64,000 nt of DNA, from NCBI GenBank assembly GCA_007922195.1, contig ML681964.1, positions 533,150 to 597,149 on the forward strand, read 5' to 3'. Within the stretch, counting starts at the first letter, position 1. Every line of letters starts with the position of its first letter. Source of the DNA: Podocnemis expansa (lineage: Eukaryota > Chordata > Testudines > Podocnemididae). This document shows, piece after piece, positions 53,802 to 63,639 of this stretch. The notes beneath the pieces were generated by a model that saw only the letters and a list, made by a program, of their open reading frames with translations, was not told the DNA's origin and did no database searches. A program made the translations under genes and the position numbers.

Positions 53802-55932
53802 ATGACTGAGCAAACCCTTATCTAAGTGAGACTCACGACCGCGGCTGTCTTCAAACGATGCACCCCATGCAAAGAAGCCATGCCGGCGTCGGACAGCCAT
53901 CAAGCATGTATTAAGTGCTTGGGTGAGAGCCACCTCTCACAAAAATGCCAGCACTGTAAAAATCTAACTTCCAGGGCATGAAAGGAACGAGAGCACAAGC
54001 TCAAACTACTCCTGCTTGAGGGAGCACGTCGCCCAGCTTCGGAGCCAACTGCCTCTCCTCAGCCTTCTGAGGGAGCACATAGGTGCCGCAACGCTTTTTC
54101 CTCCCCGCCTGCCAAGCGCTCAAAGACAGTGCTCAAAAATGTTAATGACAGGCAGAGGGGTCCCCCTTCGGGATCGGCACCCCCTGCTAAAGCAAAACAA
54201 TCTGCAACAGCAAAAGGCAGACCGCGAGGCTAACTGTCAAGCTGTGGTCTTGCCTACGGCGCCGGGAGCAGCTGCGGCAGCGGAGCCGCCTAACGTGCCG
54301 CAGGCACCGAGTGCCCCTATGACTCCCGCGCCAGTCCACAGCACCTTGCCATTCATGGTGCCGACTATGGTTCCCCATACCGTGCCGCCGCTTGTCTCTC
54401 CGGCACCGATGGGCTTTTCTACTGCTGTATCGCCCCGCCCCCCAGCAGGCGCAGCAAGCAATACTATCTGGGAGCTCAGCACAGCAAGAGCCTGAGCTGC
54501 AGCCCCAGACTAAACACACAGCCAAATCTAAACACTTGGACCTGACAGAGGACATTATTATTCAGTCCACCCCTGGGTCCCCACTGTTTCAGATGGACTC
54601 TTCTCTATCTAGTCAGCCGTCAACGCCAGAATCCTCTTGTCATTCACCCTCAGTAGCATCAGACAGCCCTGTTTCACCGCAGCCAACAGCTCCTCAGCCT
54701 CAACAAATACCATCTCAGAACCTACCACTTCCTTACCCATGGCCATATCCACCATGGTGTTTTTACCCACCTGTGCCAGGGGCCAATTATCCTAACTGGG
54801 CAGGCATTACTCCTTCAGTACCGACCTATCTACCCGGTCATTTTACTGTACCTTATCAGCAACAGCATGCAAAACAACTGGACACTAACACGACGTCAGT
54901 ATCATCAATTCCTGAACACCCTGAGGAGAGAGAGCTTCAGGCACAGGATTCCAAATCGGGCAACATAAAACAATTCCGTGAACTCTTTAAAAGAGCTGCG
55001 GATACCCTGGACATTTCGTTGGACTCCCATCCCACTAGTTACCACAAACTATATAAAATACTGCAGGCAACTGAGTCCAGTAAATTGGCCCTCCCGATGG
55101 ACATCGGGATTATGGAACCTGCAACGCTTTTATGGCAGACTCCAGCATCTAACTTGCCATCTAATAAAAGAGCAGATAAAAAAAAAATACTTTATAGCTC
55201 CCTCGGGCAATGAGTTCCTTTTTTCACACCCTCAGCCAAACTCCTTAGTGGTAGACGCAGCTAATCAGAGAACAAGACAAGCGTACTCAAGACCAAACCC
55301 ATCATCCAAGGAGGATAAAAAAAAACAAAAAACTTGACTTACTGGGCAAGAAAGCTTACACGTCTGCAGCACTACAGCTTCGTATAGCTAATTATGCTGC
55401 ATTACTATCAAATTATGACCACCATATATATACAAAAATAATGGACTTCTCGGACGAGCTACCACAGGACAAACGCGATCAATTTAACTCTTTAGTCTTG
55501 GAAGGATACCTGATCGCACGAACGGCCCTCCAAGCTTCTCTGGATGCAGCGGATGTTGCTGCCAGAGCTCTTGGGACAGCGATCGTAATGAGACGGGCTT
55601 CCTGGCTCCACTCGGCTGAATTACCTAAACAAATGCAGCAAAAAATTGAGGATTTACCCTTTGATAAGGGTAACCTGTTTGCACAGCAAACTGATGAGGT
55701 CATGCACAGCCTAAAGGATTCGCGAGCTACCATACGTACCTTAGGTATATATACCCCCTCGGCGACAAAGCGGCGATTCTCGAGGAGTCAGCCCTATAAT
55801 TCCAGATTATTCCATGCTCAACCTAACAGAAGATCCGAAGGTTATAGATCTAAAGCGCGTCAGTCTCGCAGGCGACAACCCAATCAACCCTTGCAGACTG
55901 CACAACCAGTCACCTCCAGACAACAATTTTGA
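53802..55932 (+). pseudogene. DIRS-C gag-like protein (several frameshifts)
   Basis: An ATG at 53802 is followed by a TAA at 53823 and then, in the same frame, by the Cys/His cluster 'FKRCTPCKEAMPASDSHQAC' and 'CLGESH', shared with copies A and B. Later parts lie in three frames (54016-54495, 54392-55213, 54978-55337), and the conserved core ends in 55441-55932 ('ALQASLDAADVAARALG', 'EDLPFDKGNLF'). Two of the frame changes fall at A runs (A10 at 55178-55187; A9-C-A6 at 55317-55332), each a net gain of one base. The tail is basic (R/S/Q-rich). Confidence 0.78.
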
Positions 55933-55943
55933 CGTTCTAGTAG

Positions 55944-57839
55944 AGAGAGCCGCCAACCAAAGAAGATCGTACATCAGACAAATGGGTGCTAGAAATAGTT
56001 CAAAGGGGCTATGCAATTCCATTCTTAGCACGCCCCAAATCCCAACTCCCCTACCCGTCCCTCTTCAGGGACCCCGATCATGTACAAATTGTACAGCAGG
56101 AAATCCAACACCTCCTTTATATAGGGGCAATCGAAGAGGTACCAGAGCATCAAAGGGGGAAGGGCTGCTATTCACCCTACTTCCTCACTCAAAAGAAAAC
56201 GGGTTGGAGACCAATTCTAGACCTCAGATGACTAAATCGGTACATTCAAGTAAAAAAATTCAAAATGGTGACGTTGCACACAACCCTTCCAGCACTTCAA
56301 CAAGGGGACTGGTTGGCCTCTTTCAATTTGAAGGACGCTTACTTTCTTGCCCCCATAATCCCTGCTCACAGGAGGTTTCTTCACTTCCTATTCCTATCCA
56401 AACACTACCAATATGCGGTACTTCCCTTCGGACTGTGCACAGCTCCCAGAGCCTCCTCCAAGATAATGGCTCCGGTAGCGGCATTTCTACGGAAGCGGCA
56501 TATCACTATTTTCCCCTATCTCGATGACTTCCTCATCATGGCTCCCACATATTCACAAGCGCAACAGGCAGTGCAGGTCACACAAACCCTGTTCCTTTCT
56601 TTGGGTCTGAACATAAACTACGAAAAGTCATCGTTACGACCCGTGCAAGAGATCCAATTTATAGGGGCACAGATTTACTCACCGGTAGCGAGGGCCTTTC
56701 TTCCAACAGACAGATTTCACAACATAACTCAGCTCGTCCTACAAATACAAAAATCCTCAATCATCTCTACATGTCTTTGCATGCAAATACTTGGACATAT
56801 GGCAGCGACCACCTAGCTAGTCAGATATGCTCACCTTCGTATGCGCCCATTCCAAATGTGGTTCCTCTCCTGATGTCGTGTGCTTGGTCTGTGGTTCCTC
56901 TCCTGATGTCGTGTGCTTGGTCGATCCCTCAACCAGATGTTGAACATTCCAGCACCTATCCAACATTCTCTGTCTTGGTGGACAGACCCCAACAACTTAC
57001 TACAGGGTGTTCCTTTTCTTCTACCACAACCGCTTCTCACCATCACTACCGAGGCCTCCCTTATGGGTTGGGGAGCATTCCTTCACCAACAAACCACACA
57101 GGGCAGATGGTCCCACACAGAAACTTCTCTTCACATAAACTTGCTCGAACTCAGGGCAGTTCTAAGGGCTTGTCAGCACTTTCTCCCTCTTATTGCAGGC
57201 AAACACGTCAAAATCCGCACGGACAACATCACATGTATGTTTTATATCAATCGCCAAGGCGGGACCAGATCGACAGCACTCTGTTTGGAGGCAATGACCC
57301 TATGGGATTGGTGCATAAATCAGGCTATTCACCTTACCGCAGAATACTTACCAGGCAGAGACAACATTCTAGCCGACTCACTGAGCCGCTTCTTCCCAGT
57401 TCAACATGAATGGGAGATCCGCAACGATATCCTGATCGACATCTTCTCTCGTTGGGGCTTTCCCACCATGGACTTGTTCGCTACCTGTCAAAACAAGAAG
57501 TGCGAGCATTATTGCTCCTGAGGGGGCAACGGTCACGGATCCAGCGGCGATGCCCTCCTGCTACACTGGGGCCAGCATCTAATGTACGCTTTTCCCCCAA
57601 TCCCCTTGATTCCCAGGGTCCTCCGGAAGATCCAGGAGGACAAAGCAAGGGTGTTACTAATAGCACCAGCATGGCCTCGGCAGACGTGGTATACTCTACT
57701 CAAGACCATGTCCAAGACCCCACCGATCACGTTACCCCTTGTCCCGGACCTGTTGCCGCAGAAGAACGGTACTCAATTACATACTTACCTGCACCGGCTT
57801 CACTTAACAGCTTGGAACCTCGATGGTTCTCTCCTCTAG
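55944..57839 (+). pseudogene. DIRS-C reverse transcriptase - RNase H - methylase-like region (five stops, one frame)
   Basis: A single frame runs from 55944 to the stop at 57839, with internal stops TGA 56229, TAG 56814, TGA 56871, TGA 56904 and TGA 57519. RT motifs are intact in 56265-56816: 'FNLKDAY', 'LPFGLCTAP' and 'FPYLDDFLI'. The RNase H part (56913-57521) has 'ITTEASLMGWGAF', where the first Asp is Glu, then 'INLLELRAV', 'IRTDNITCMFY' and 'ILADSLSR', the last acidic site that copy B has lost. The methylase-like segment has 'MDLFATCQN' and 'VLLIAPAWPRQTW'. A 33-bp tandem duplication lies at 56857-56922. Confidence 0.85.
56857..56922. repeat. Exact in-frame 33-bp tandem duplication
   Basis: The unit beginning 'tgtggttcctctcctgatgt' occurs twice, identical over all 33 bases, at 56857-56889 and 56890-56922. 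It adds 11 codons between the RT and RNase H parts without shifting the frame, and each copy contains the same TGA stop. Identity over the full unit indicates a recent event or an assembly artefact. Confidence 0.95.
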
Positions 57840-58867
57840 AACTACAGTGTTCACATTCTGTACAACACGTTCTTCTAAATAGCAGGAAACCCACTACCAG
57901 AACAACTTACCTGCATAAATGGCGTCGTTTCCTCCACTGGTGCTCCAGCCATTCCATCGAGGCTTCCACTGCTCCTGTTCCTCAAATCCTTGAATATCTT
58001 CTGGAATTAAAACACACGAATATTTCAGTAAGCTCCATTAGAGTTCATCTCGCAGCTATTTCTACTTTTCATGACCCAGTGGACAGTTGCTCTGTCTTTA
58101 CTCATCATACCATCAAAAGTTTCGTGCAGGGTTTACAGAACCTATACCCACAGGTATGTCCTCCGACGATGCCGTGGGATCTCACAACAGTACTCAGAGC
58201 GCTTACAAAATTGCCCTTTGAACCTCTGGCTACGGTCTCTCTTTTACACTTATCTATGAAAGTAGCCTTCTTAGTGGCAATCACTTCTGCTCGTCGCATG
58301 GGCGAAATCGCTGCCCTTATGGCTGATCTGCCATACACCATATTCTATAAGGATAAGGTCTCCCTGAGACTGCACCCAAAATTTGTACCTAAGGTGTTAT
58401 CTATTTTTCATCTTAATCAGATCATCCACCTACCAGTATTTTGCCCAAAACCACACACTACGTTACAGGACAGGACACTACATACACCTGATGTACGACG
58501 AGCGCTAGCCTTCTATCTAGATCGAACTAAATCTTTTCGGAAGACACCTAGACTTTTTGTATCAACGGCAGAGCGTTCCAAGGGCCAACCAATTTCCAAA
58601 CAACGTATATCTCGATGGATCTCCACCTGTGTCCAAACCGCGTATACAACATCTCAGACGACCCCTCCACAAACGATACGATCGCATTCCACAAGAGCCA
58701 TGGCCTCCTCCGTCGCTTTTCTAAACAGAGTGCCCTTGCATGAGATATGCCAAGCCACAACATGGGCCTCATCCGAGACTTTTGCCAAGCATTACACTCT
58801 GGAGCGCTTTGCGGCCATGGACACGGCAGTAGGACAAGCAGTTCTGAGATCAGCCTGTCACACATAG
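57410..58867 (+). CDS. DIRS-C tyrosine recombinase, intact frame
   Basis: 485 codons are open from the ATG at 57410; the ATG at 57671 (residue 88) gives a 398-residue product that starts after the overlap with the methylase-like frame and is the more likely start. The N-terminal core-binding part includes 'TTYLHKWRRFLHW' (166-178) and 'SSIRVHLAAISTFH' (208-221). Catalytic residues are Arg296 in 'SARRMGEI', His426 and Arg429 in 'HSTR', Trp452 in place of the second His, and nucleophile Tyr462 in 'KHYTL'. In DIRS elements this enzyme inserts a circular cDNA by site-specific type recombination. No disruption is visible, unlike copies A and B. Expression is unknown. Confidence 0.88.
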   Translation: MGDPQRYPDRHLLSLGLSHHGLVRYLSKQEVRALLLLRGQRSRIQRRCPPATLGPASNVRFSPNPLDSQGPPEDPGGQSKGVTNSTSMASADVVYSTQDHVQDPTDHVTPCPGPVAAEERYSITYLPAPASLNSLEPRWFSPLELQCSHSVQHVLLNSRKPTTRTTYLHKWRRFLHWCSSHSIEASTAPVPQILEYLLELKHTNISVSSIRVHLAAISTFHDPVDSCSVFTHHTIKSFVQGLQNLYPQVCPPTMPWDLTTVLRALTKLPFEPLATVSLLHLSMKVAFLVAITSARRMGEIAALMADLPYTIFYKDKVSLRLHPKFVPKVLSIFHLNQIIHLPVFCPKPHTTLQDRTLHTPDVRRALAFYLDRTKSFRKTPRLFVSTAERSKGQPISKQRISRWISTCVQTAYTTSQTTPPQTIRSHSTRAMASSVAFLNRVPLHEICQATTWASSETFAKHYTLERFAAMDTAVGQAVLRSACHT

Positions 58868-58924
58868 GGCGAAGTGCCCACCTCCATATGTGATAACTGC
58901 TACAAAATCACCTTCAGTGGAGCA

Positions 58925-59324
58925 NNNNNNNNNNNNNNNNNNNNNNNNNNNNNNNNNNNNNNNNNNNNNNNNNNNNNNNNNNNNNNNNNNNNNNNNNNNN
59001 NNNNNNNNNNNNNNNNNNNNNNNNNNNNNNNNNNNNNNNNNNNNNNNNNNNNNNNNNNNNNNNNNNNNNNNNNNNNNNNNNNNNNNNNNNNNNNNNNNNN
59101 NNNNNNNNNNNNNNNNNNNNNNNNNNNNNNNNNNNNNNNNNNNNNNNNNNNNNNNNNNNNNNNNNNNNNNNNNNNNNNNNNNNNNNNNNNNNNNNNNNNN
59201 NNNNNNNNNNNNNNNNNNNNNNNNNNNNNNNNNNNNNNNNNNNNNNNNNNNNNNNNNNNNNNNNNNNNNNNNNNNNNNNNNNNNNNNNNNNNNNNNNNNN
59301 NNNNNNNNNNNNNNNNNNNNNNNN
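58925..59324. other. Assembly gap (400 N)
   Basis: A run of exactly 400 Ns begins 57 bp after the recombinase stop codon. The sequence after it is a MITE of another family. The missing part should include the DIRS-C internal complementary region and right terminal repeat, possibly the rest of MITE 5 and the left part of MITE 7. Open frames crossing it are meaningless. Confidence 0.99.
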
Positions 59325-59341
59325 TGGCCAGGGTGCTGAGG

Positions 59342-59545
59342 ATCCAATGTTGTTTCGGAACACTTCGTTCCGAAACAACATGTTCACACGCCTTGTTTCG
59401 AAACAAGGGTTTCAAAACAAGTTTGTTTCGACCCCAAATGGGGTTTAACTTGTTTCGAAACAACTGTGCGTCGTGTGAACAGCTGAAATCTTATTTCGAA
59501 ACAACCTCTGTTGTTTCGAAATAAGGAGGCTGTGTGAACACAGCC
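59342..59545. mobile_element. MITE with TTTCGAAA-type words (MITE 7), cut by the gap
   Basis: It reads as the reverse complement of the left part of MITE 6: 'gttgtttcgaaataag', 'aacagctgaaatcttatttc', 'ccccaaatggggtttaac' and 'gttccgaaacaacatg' all have counterparts at 27930-28130. The visible end GGCTGTGTGAACACAGCC is itself a palindrome. The other end is in the N run. Confidence 0.82.
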
Positions 59546-59548
59546 TAT

Positions 59549-60140
59549 GAGACCTTGCCTTCAAAAAGCAACATCCTCTGAGACAGGATTTTGACACAAA
59601 GGGTGTCACAGATCACTCTTTTCAGCTGACTTTTAAGAAAATATTTTTGTGTGCATTAGTTTAATTCTCTAACTTTGGAGCCTCAGATTAGAAGACAGAG
59701 TGAAGTTACTTCTAAAGAAAGTATCCATATCTAGCCAATAGCCTTGAAACCAGGTAATTCTAAGTCTACTTCATTGTTGCTCCCATTTTCACCCTTGAAA
59801 TTTTCATGTTTCTAATGAGACAGACTCTCCACTTCTTGTTAGAAACATGGAAGTATCAAAGGAGGGAGGACATTGAACTACATGAAAGCAGAAAGGTTTG
59901 GACAAGGTTTAATCAGAAATTCTATTACATCCTGGTAAGAAAAGCATTTAATGGCTGTCAGTTTTCATATCTTGTGTCATCCAGAAGAATTAGATGTGTA
60001 AAGTGGTCGAAAGGTAGGGTGATCACTATAGCAACACCAGGAAAGGACAATTCCCTTACTGCTAGTTACTGTCTGCTATAATTTCTGAGTTGTGCTTACA
60101 AACTTTTGGAGAAACTAATTCTGCAAGAATCAGGCTAACT
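59549..60140. other. Unannotated stretch
   Basis: No gene or repeat end was recognised. The plus-strand frame 59806-60081 shows no family features. Confidence 0.4.
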
Positions 60141-61720
60141 GTAAAGCAAACTCTGAGTGATCCCAGGCAGGTTTCAGACCTAATAACAGCACTTGTGACC
60201 AAGTTCCTGCTCTTACCATCTATACAGAAAACAGTTTACATCAGAAGGGAAAGATTGGGGCTGTGTTTCTTGACTTGACAGTGGCATATAAAATCAGCTG
60301 ACACACTGGCGTGCTGGTCAAGATGCCCAAAAGTTACCTTGATGGATTCTTACAGCTATGGACAAGAGTCTTTGTCATAAGATGACCCACTCACCCCAGG
60401 ATGGTGCCTCTTTCTGGCCATCTTGAGGATCAGTTAAAGGCCAACACTCTCTGTCCCCTTCGACATCATCACTGCCTCTCCACTGTCCATCTACAACCCC
60501 TCTTGCACACTCAGGAACTTCAGCATCCTTTTTGTGGTTTGGCCTTGTGGTCATGTCACTCCTGTGCTCTCCCCTTCCCAGTGCAGCCATTTCCCCAATG
60601 GTGAGAGCAGTCTACTGTCCTGCAACTTCCCCAGTGGTGAGCGGGAGATGCCCAGGTCTGCCCAGTAGACCAGGTCCCAGGCCAGGGACTCTCTGGCTGG
60701 CTGTTACTTACTATGTTGATTTGCCTCTAGTATCCCAGCATTTCCCTGGGCCACTCCCCCTGCTCAGTCTCAGCAACTTACTCAGAGCTTCTTCACTTAT
60801 TCCCAGGTTCCTGCTGGCACTACTCTGTCCAAAGTGCAACAGGGTTGCATCCTACTCCAAACACCACCCCTTCTGAAGCTCCATGCAGCTGCTGACTCCT
60901 CTCTGCCATGAAGTAATTCTTATAAGGGCTTGCAGGGTCCTGACTGGCTGCTCCTCACAGCTCTGCCTCTATTGGCTACTTTCCATCCAGCCTCTCTAAA
61001 GCTCTATTAACCACTTTTCTGCCAGTGTGGAGCCAACACCCCATCACAAACAATTCCAAACAATGCTAAGAAATAAACTAAGCACATAGAAGATCCTGAA
61101 GAATGGTCTCCCTCAGGGATCTGTTCTTCTTGCCCCTGTTTTTTAAAACATATTTACAAATGAGCTGCCTCCAACGGCCAATCTCAATGCTATTTAATTA
61201 TGCAGAGGGTATTTGTCTATCCTTAGAAGAGACTTCAAAAAGACAGAGGAAAACCTGGACCAAGATATTGTAGTGGTAGCCAGCTGTGGCTATTTTGAGA
61301 AGAGGAGACTTAAGCACAGTGTGTCAAAGATTAGGTCATCATGTTCACATCTCAGTCACACTCGTACTTCACAAGAACTCAACGTCTTTTTGAATGGAGA
61401 ATGACTGGCACATGACCCAAAGCCAGTTTATCCAGGAATAACTTTACCTCATACACATACATAAAAACTCCTCACCAGGATAACTCAGAATATTAAGAGC
61501 AGAAATGGCCTCTTAAATAAGATTGCAAGCTCAGCTCAGAGAGCTGTTGTGCAAAGATTGTGCAGGTCAGCCCTAGAGCTCTGATACTCAGTTGGGGAAT
61601 ATTGTGCAGATGGGGGGTGGTGAGGCATGTGGCAAACTAATACATGTGGGGACTCAACATGTAGCTGCTGTTATGGAATATTAAAATTGTTCAAATGTAC
61701 CAGAAGTGAGATGCAGCCTG
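60141..61720 (+). mobile_element. Decayed non-LTR retrotransposon reverse transcriptase (jockey-like type)
   Basis: Translations in the plus frames give 'DPRQVSDLITALVTKF' and 'CFLDL' (motif A region, 'VFLDLTAAYD' in the family). After an insertion come 'KNGLPQGSVLLAP' (61098-61135, the NG-PQGS motif), 'ENLDQDIVVVASCGYFEKRRLK', 'ELNVFLNGE' and 'VYPGITL', then 'SRNGLLNKIASSA' and 'YSVGEYC'. The order and spacing are those of a LINE RT C-terminal half commonly labelled jockey-like. Many stops and shifts are present, and the active-site YADD is decayed ('NYAEG' near 61198). The clade assignment is from memory and tentative. Confidence 0.75.
60374..61047 (-). mobile_element. LTR-like insertion within the LINE RT
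   Basis: The RT text breaks near 60373 and resumes near 61050. Read on the minus strand the block starts TGTGATGGGGTGTTGG and ends TCATCTTATGACA, TG...CA in form. It has a TATA-like 'cttataagaa' about 110 bases from its start. The start resembles the solo LTR at 35162 (TGTGATG). No flanking duplication was found, so it remains a candidate. Confidence 0.45.
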
Positions 61721-63236
61721 AGATGCCAACAAGACCTTTCTTCAGTGACAAAGCCATGGTATGAACTGTAAAAGTCCAACACATTTTGGCTTAGCCAAAC
61801 CAACAAATTGCCTTCAGAAAGGTAAAAGAAATGATCTCAACATCTCCAATTCTTGGGTGCTCTGATGTAAACAAACCAGGGCTTATTTTGTGATGGTAAT
61901 CAGAGGTACTGAGTACTGACACCTTTTTTTCCCAGTGATGTGGCAGCAGCACCTGCTGCTGCCACTGGTGGCCTTGGGTCCCTGGTAGAGTACTGGCATT
62001 TTTTTTCCCCCTTTTTACAAAAACAAACAAAACAAAACAAAAAACCAGTGGAACAAACCCACAGTGCTCAGTGCAGATGGAAGCAGGTAGGTTAGTTATA
62101 ACTGCAACAATATGGACCCAAGAGAAAGGCAGTTGTATCTTGCTATCATACACTCACAGGAGCAGAAAAGCAATAAGGAATGCCTGGGTATGCATATGGG
62201 CATGTGAAGACTTTTAAAGATGTCTGTGTAGTTGGATACTTTTACATTAATAACAGACCATAAACTGCTTTTGTAACCCTCATCAGTGGAAAAAGACCTG
62301 GATCAAGCACTGTGGAGATGCCAAGATCTTTTGATAAGGTTAATATGATTTAATCCAATTGCTAAAGATGTCCCTGGGAAAAATCTCATAACAGCAAACT
62401 CTGTCATGGAGATCAGCATCACATGCAACTACTCATGAGGTCTAAGACAACACAAAGGCATACATTGCTGTGGTGGAAGCATGCAGACCTTTGTCAGACT
62501 ACAGCACTACAACAGGAACCATTGATGGACCCACAACTTCCAAAAGTTCTAAGTTACATTATAGCTGTGATCATGGGCTGGCTAGCCCTTCAACACGAAG
62601 TGGATTTAGCCATGCCTATGACTTTTCTCACTGATGATCTGGCAATGCAAGTATTGATTGGTGACCCCCCTCTAAGTGTCATGCAGCTCGGCTAGAAACC
62701 AGCCCTAGCTGGGGTAGTGAACCAAAAAGACCACTACTTACATAAATCTAAGAATTCATTAGGGAGGGGAGTGACCCATGAGAGAAGCTCAAGTGAGAGA
62801 TCACTCTCTCCCCAGGGAGGATCTGGAGAAAGGCCCAGGAGTTAGGTATTATGTATGGCCAAGAAACAGAGCTACAGGAGTAGGATTAACTCTTGTGGTG
62901 GGGCCCTGGCTAGGATCTCCATTGACCAGGAAATGCAGTAGAAGCCCATGAGGACATTTGGCTCCCAGCAGGGAAAAAGCCTGGAAGATCAGTACCCTAA
63001 CCAATTGAAATCAGCCCCCAGGAAGAGTGGCAGACCTTTTGTTTAGTGCTGTACACTGTAAGGGGATTTAACTATTGTGTGATTAGGCCAGAGAGTTGAG
63101 ACCCCGAGTCATAAATGACCCAGTCAGAGACTCTGTAGAAGAGGCTAAATGGTGTAAATTTTGTAAGAGATGGGAATGTGAATCTAAAAGGATGAGAAGA
63201 GATGGCATGCCAAAACTGTATTATAATGTTCTAGGT
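61721..63236. other. Unannotated stretch
   Basis: No gene was recognised in 1.5 kb. It includes an A/C-rich run near 62020-62047 and a 90-codon plus-strand frame (62423-62695) without family features. Confidence 0.4.
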
Positions 63237-63631
63237 CAGTGGTTCCCAACCTTTTTCTGGCTGGGGACCCCTTTTTAACAAAAAAATATTTCTGCAGCCC
63301 CCCGGCTGATTATGTAATTGGCCCACAGAGGGAGACTCTGGCCCAGACCACTCTGGTGGCACTGGTGGGACAGCTGGTGAGTGGTGCTGCCACCACCATG
63401 GCCCACACTGCTGGGGAGCGGAGCCATGGTGGCTTTGGCCCCCTGCCCTTGCCCTCCAGGGAGCCGCCATGGCCCCACCCCCTTCCGGCCACAGGCGGGG
63501 AGGGGTAGCCCTGGCGGGGAGCATCGGCGCTGCAGCTGGATTCTGGCCCTGGTAGGGAGAGGCTCTGCAGACCCCCTGCAACATGTCTGTGGACCCCCAG
63601 GGGTCCCCAGACACCAGGTTGGGAACCACTG
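63237..63631. mobile_element. Non-autonomous hAT (CAGTGGTTCCCAACC ends)
   Basis: CAGTGGTTCCCAACC at the left faces GGTTGGGAACCACTG at the right, a perfect 15-base inverted repeat. TTCTAGGT is duplicated exactly at 63229-63236 and 63632-63639. The 395-bp GC-rich interior yields overlapping spurious frames on both strands. The perfect ends and duplication suggest a relatively young copy. Confidence 0.95.
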
Positions 63632-63639
63632 TTCTAGGT

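Larger units (their letters stand above)
53465..58924 (+). mobile_element. DIRS-type tyrosine-recombinase retrotransposon, copy C (right end in gap)
   Basis: It starts 'gttcttcaacgagcagtg', comparable with the left end of copy B, and carries gag-like, RT/RNase H/methylase-like and recombinase regions in order. It is more diverged from A and B than they are from each other, and is less GC-rich, so it is a separate subfamily. The recombinase frame is intact, the RT region keeps one reading frame with five stops, and gag has frameshifts. The internal complementary region and right terminal repeat are lost in the N run. An A-rich tract (A19 near 53731) lies in the 5' leader. Confidence 0.9.

Noticed and set aside
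58850..59524. Frames of 149-216 codons crossing 59 kb
   Set aside because: They consist largely of unknown residues from the 400-N gap.
62423..62695. 90-codon frame faintly resembling retroviral or gypsy integrase text
   Set aside because: Only isolated residues agree, no HHCC or DDE pattern is present, and neighbouring frames do not continue it.
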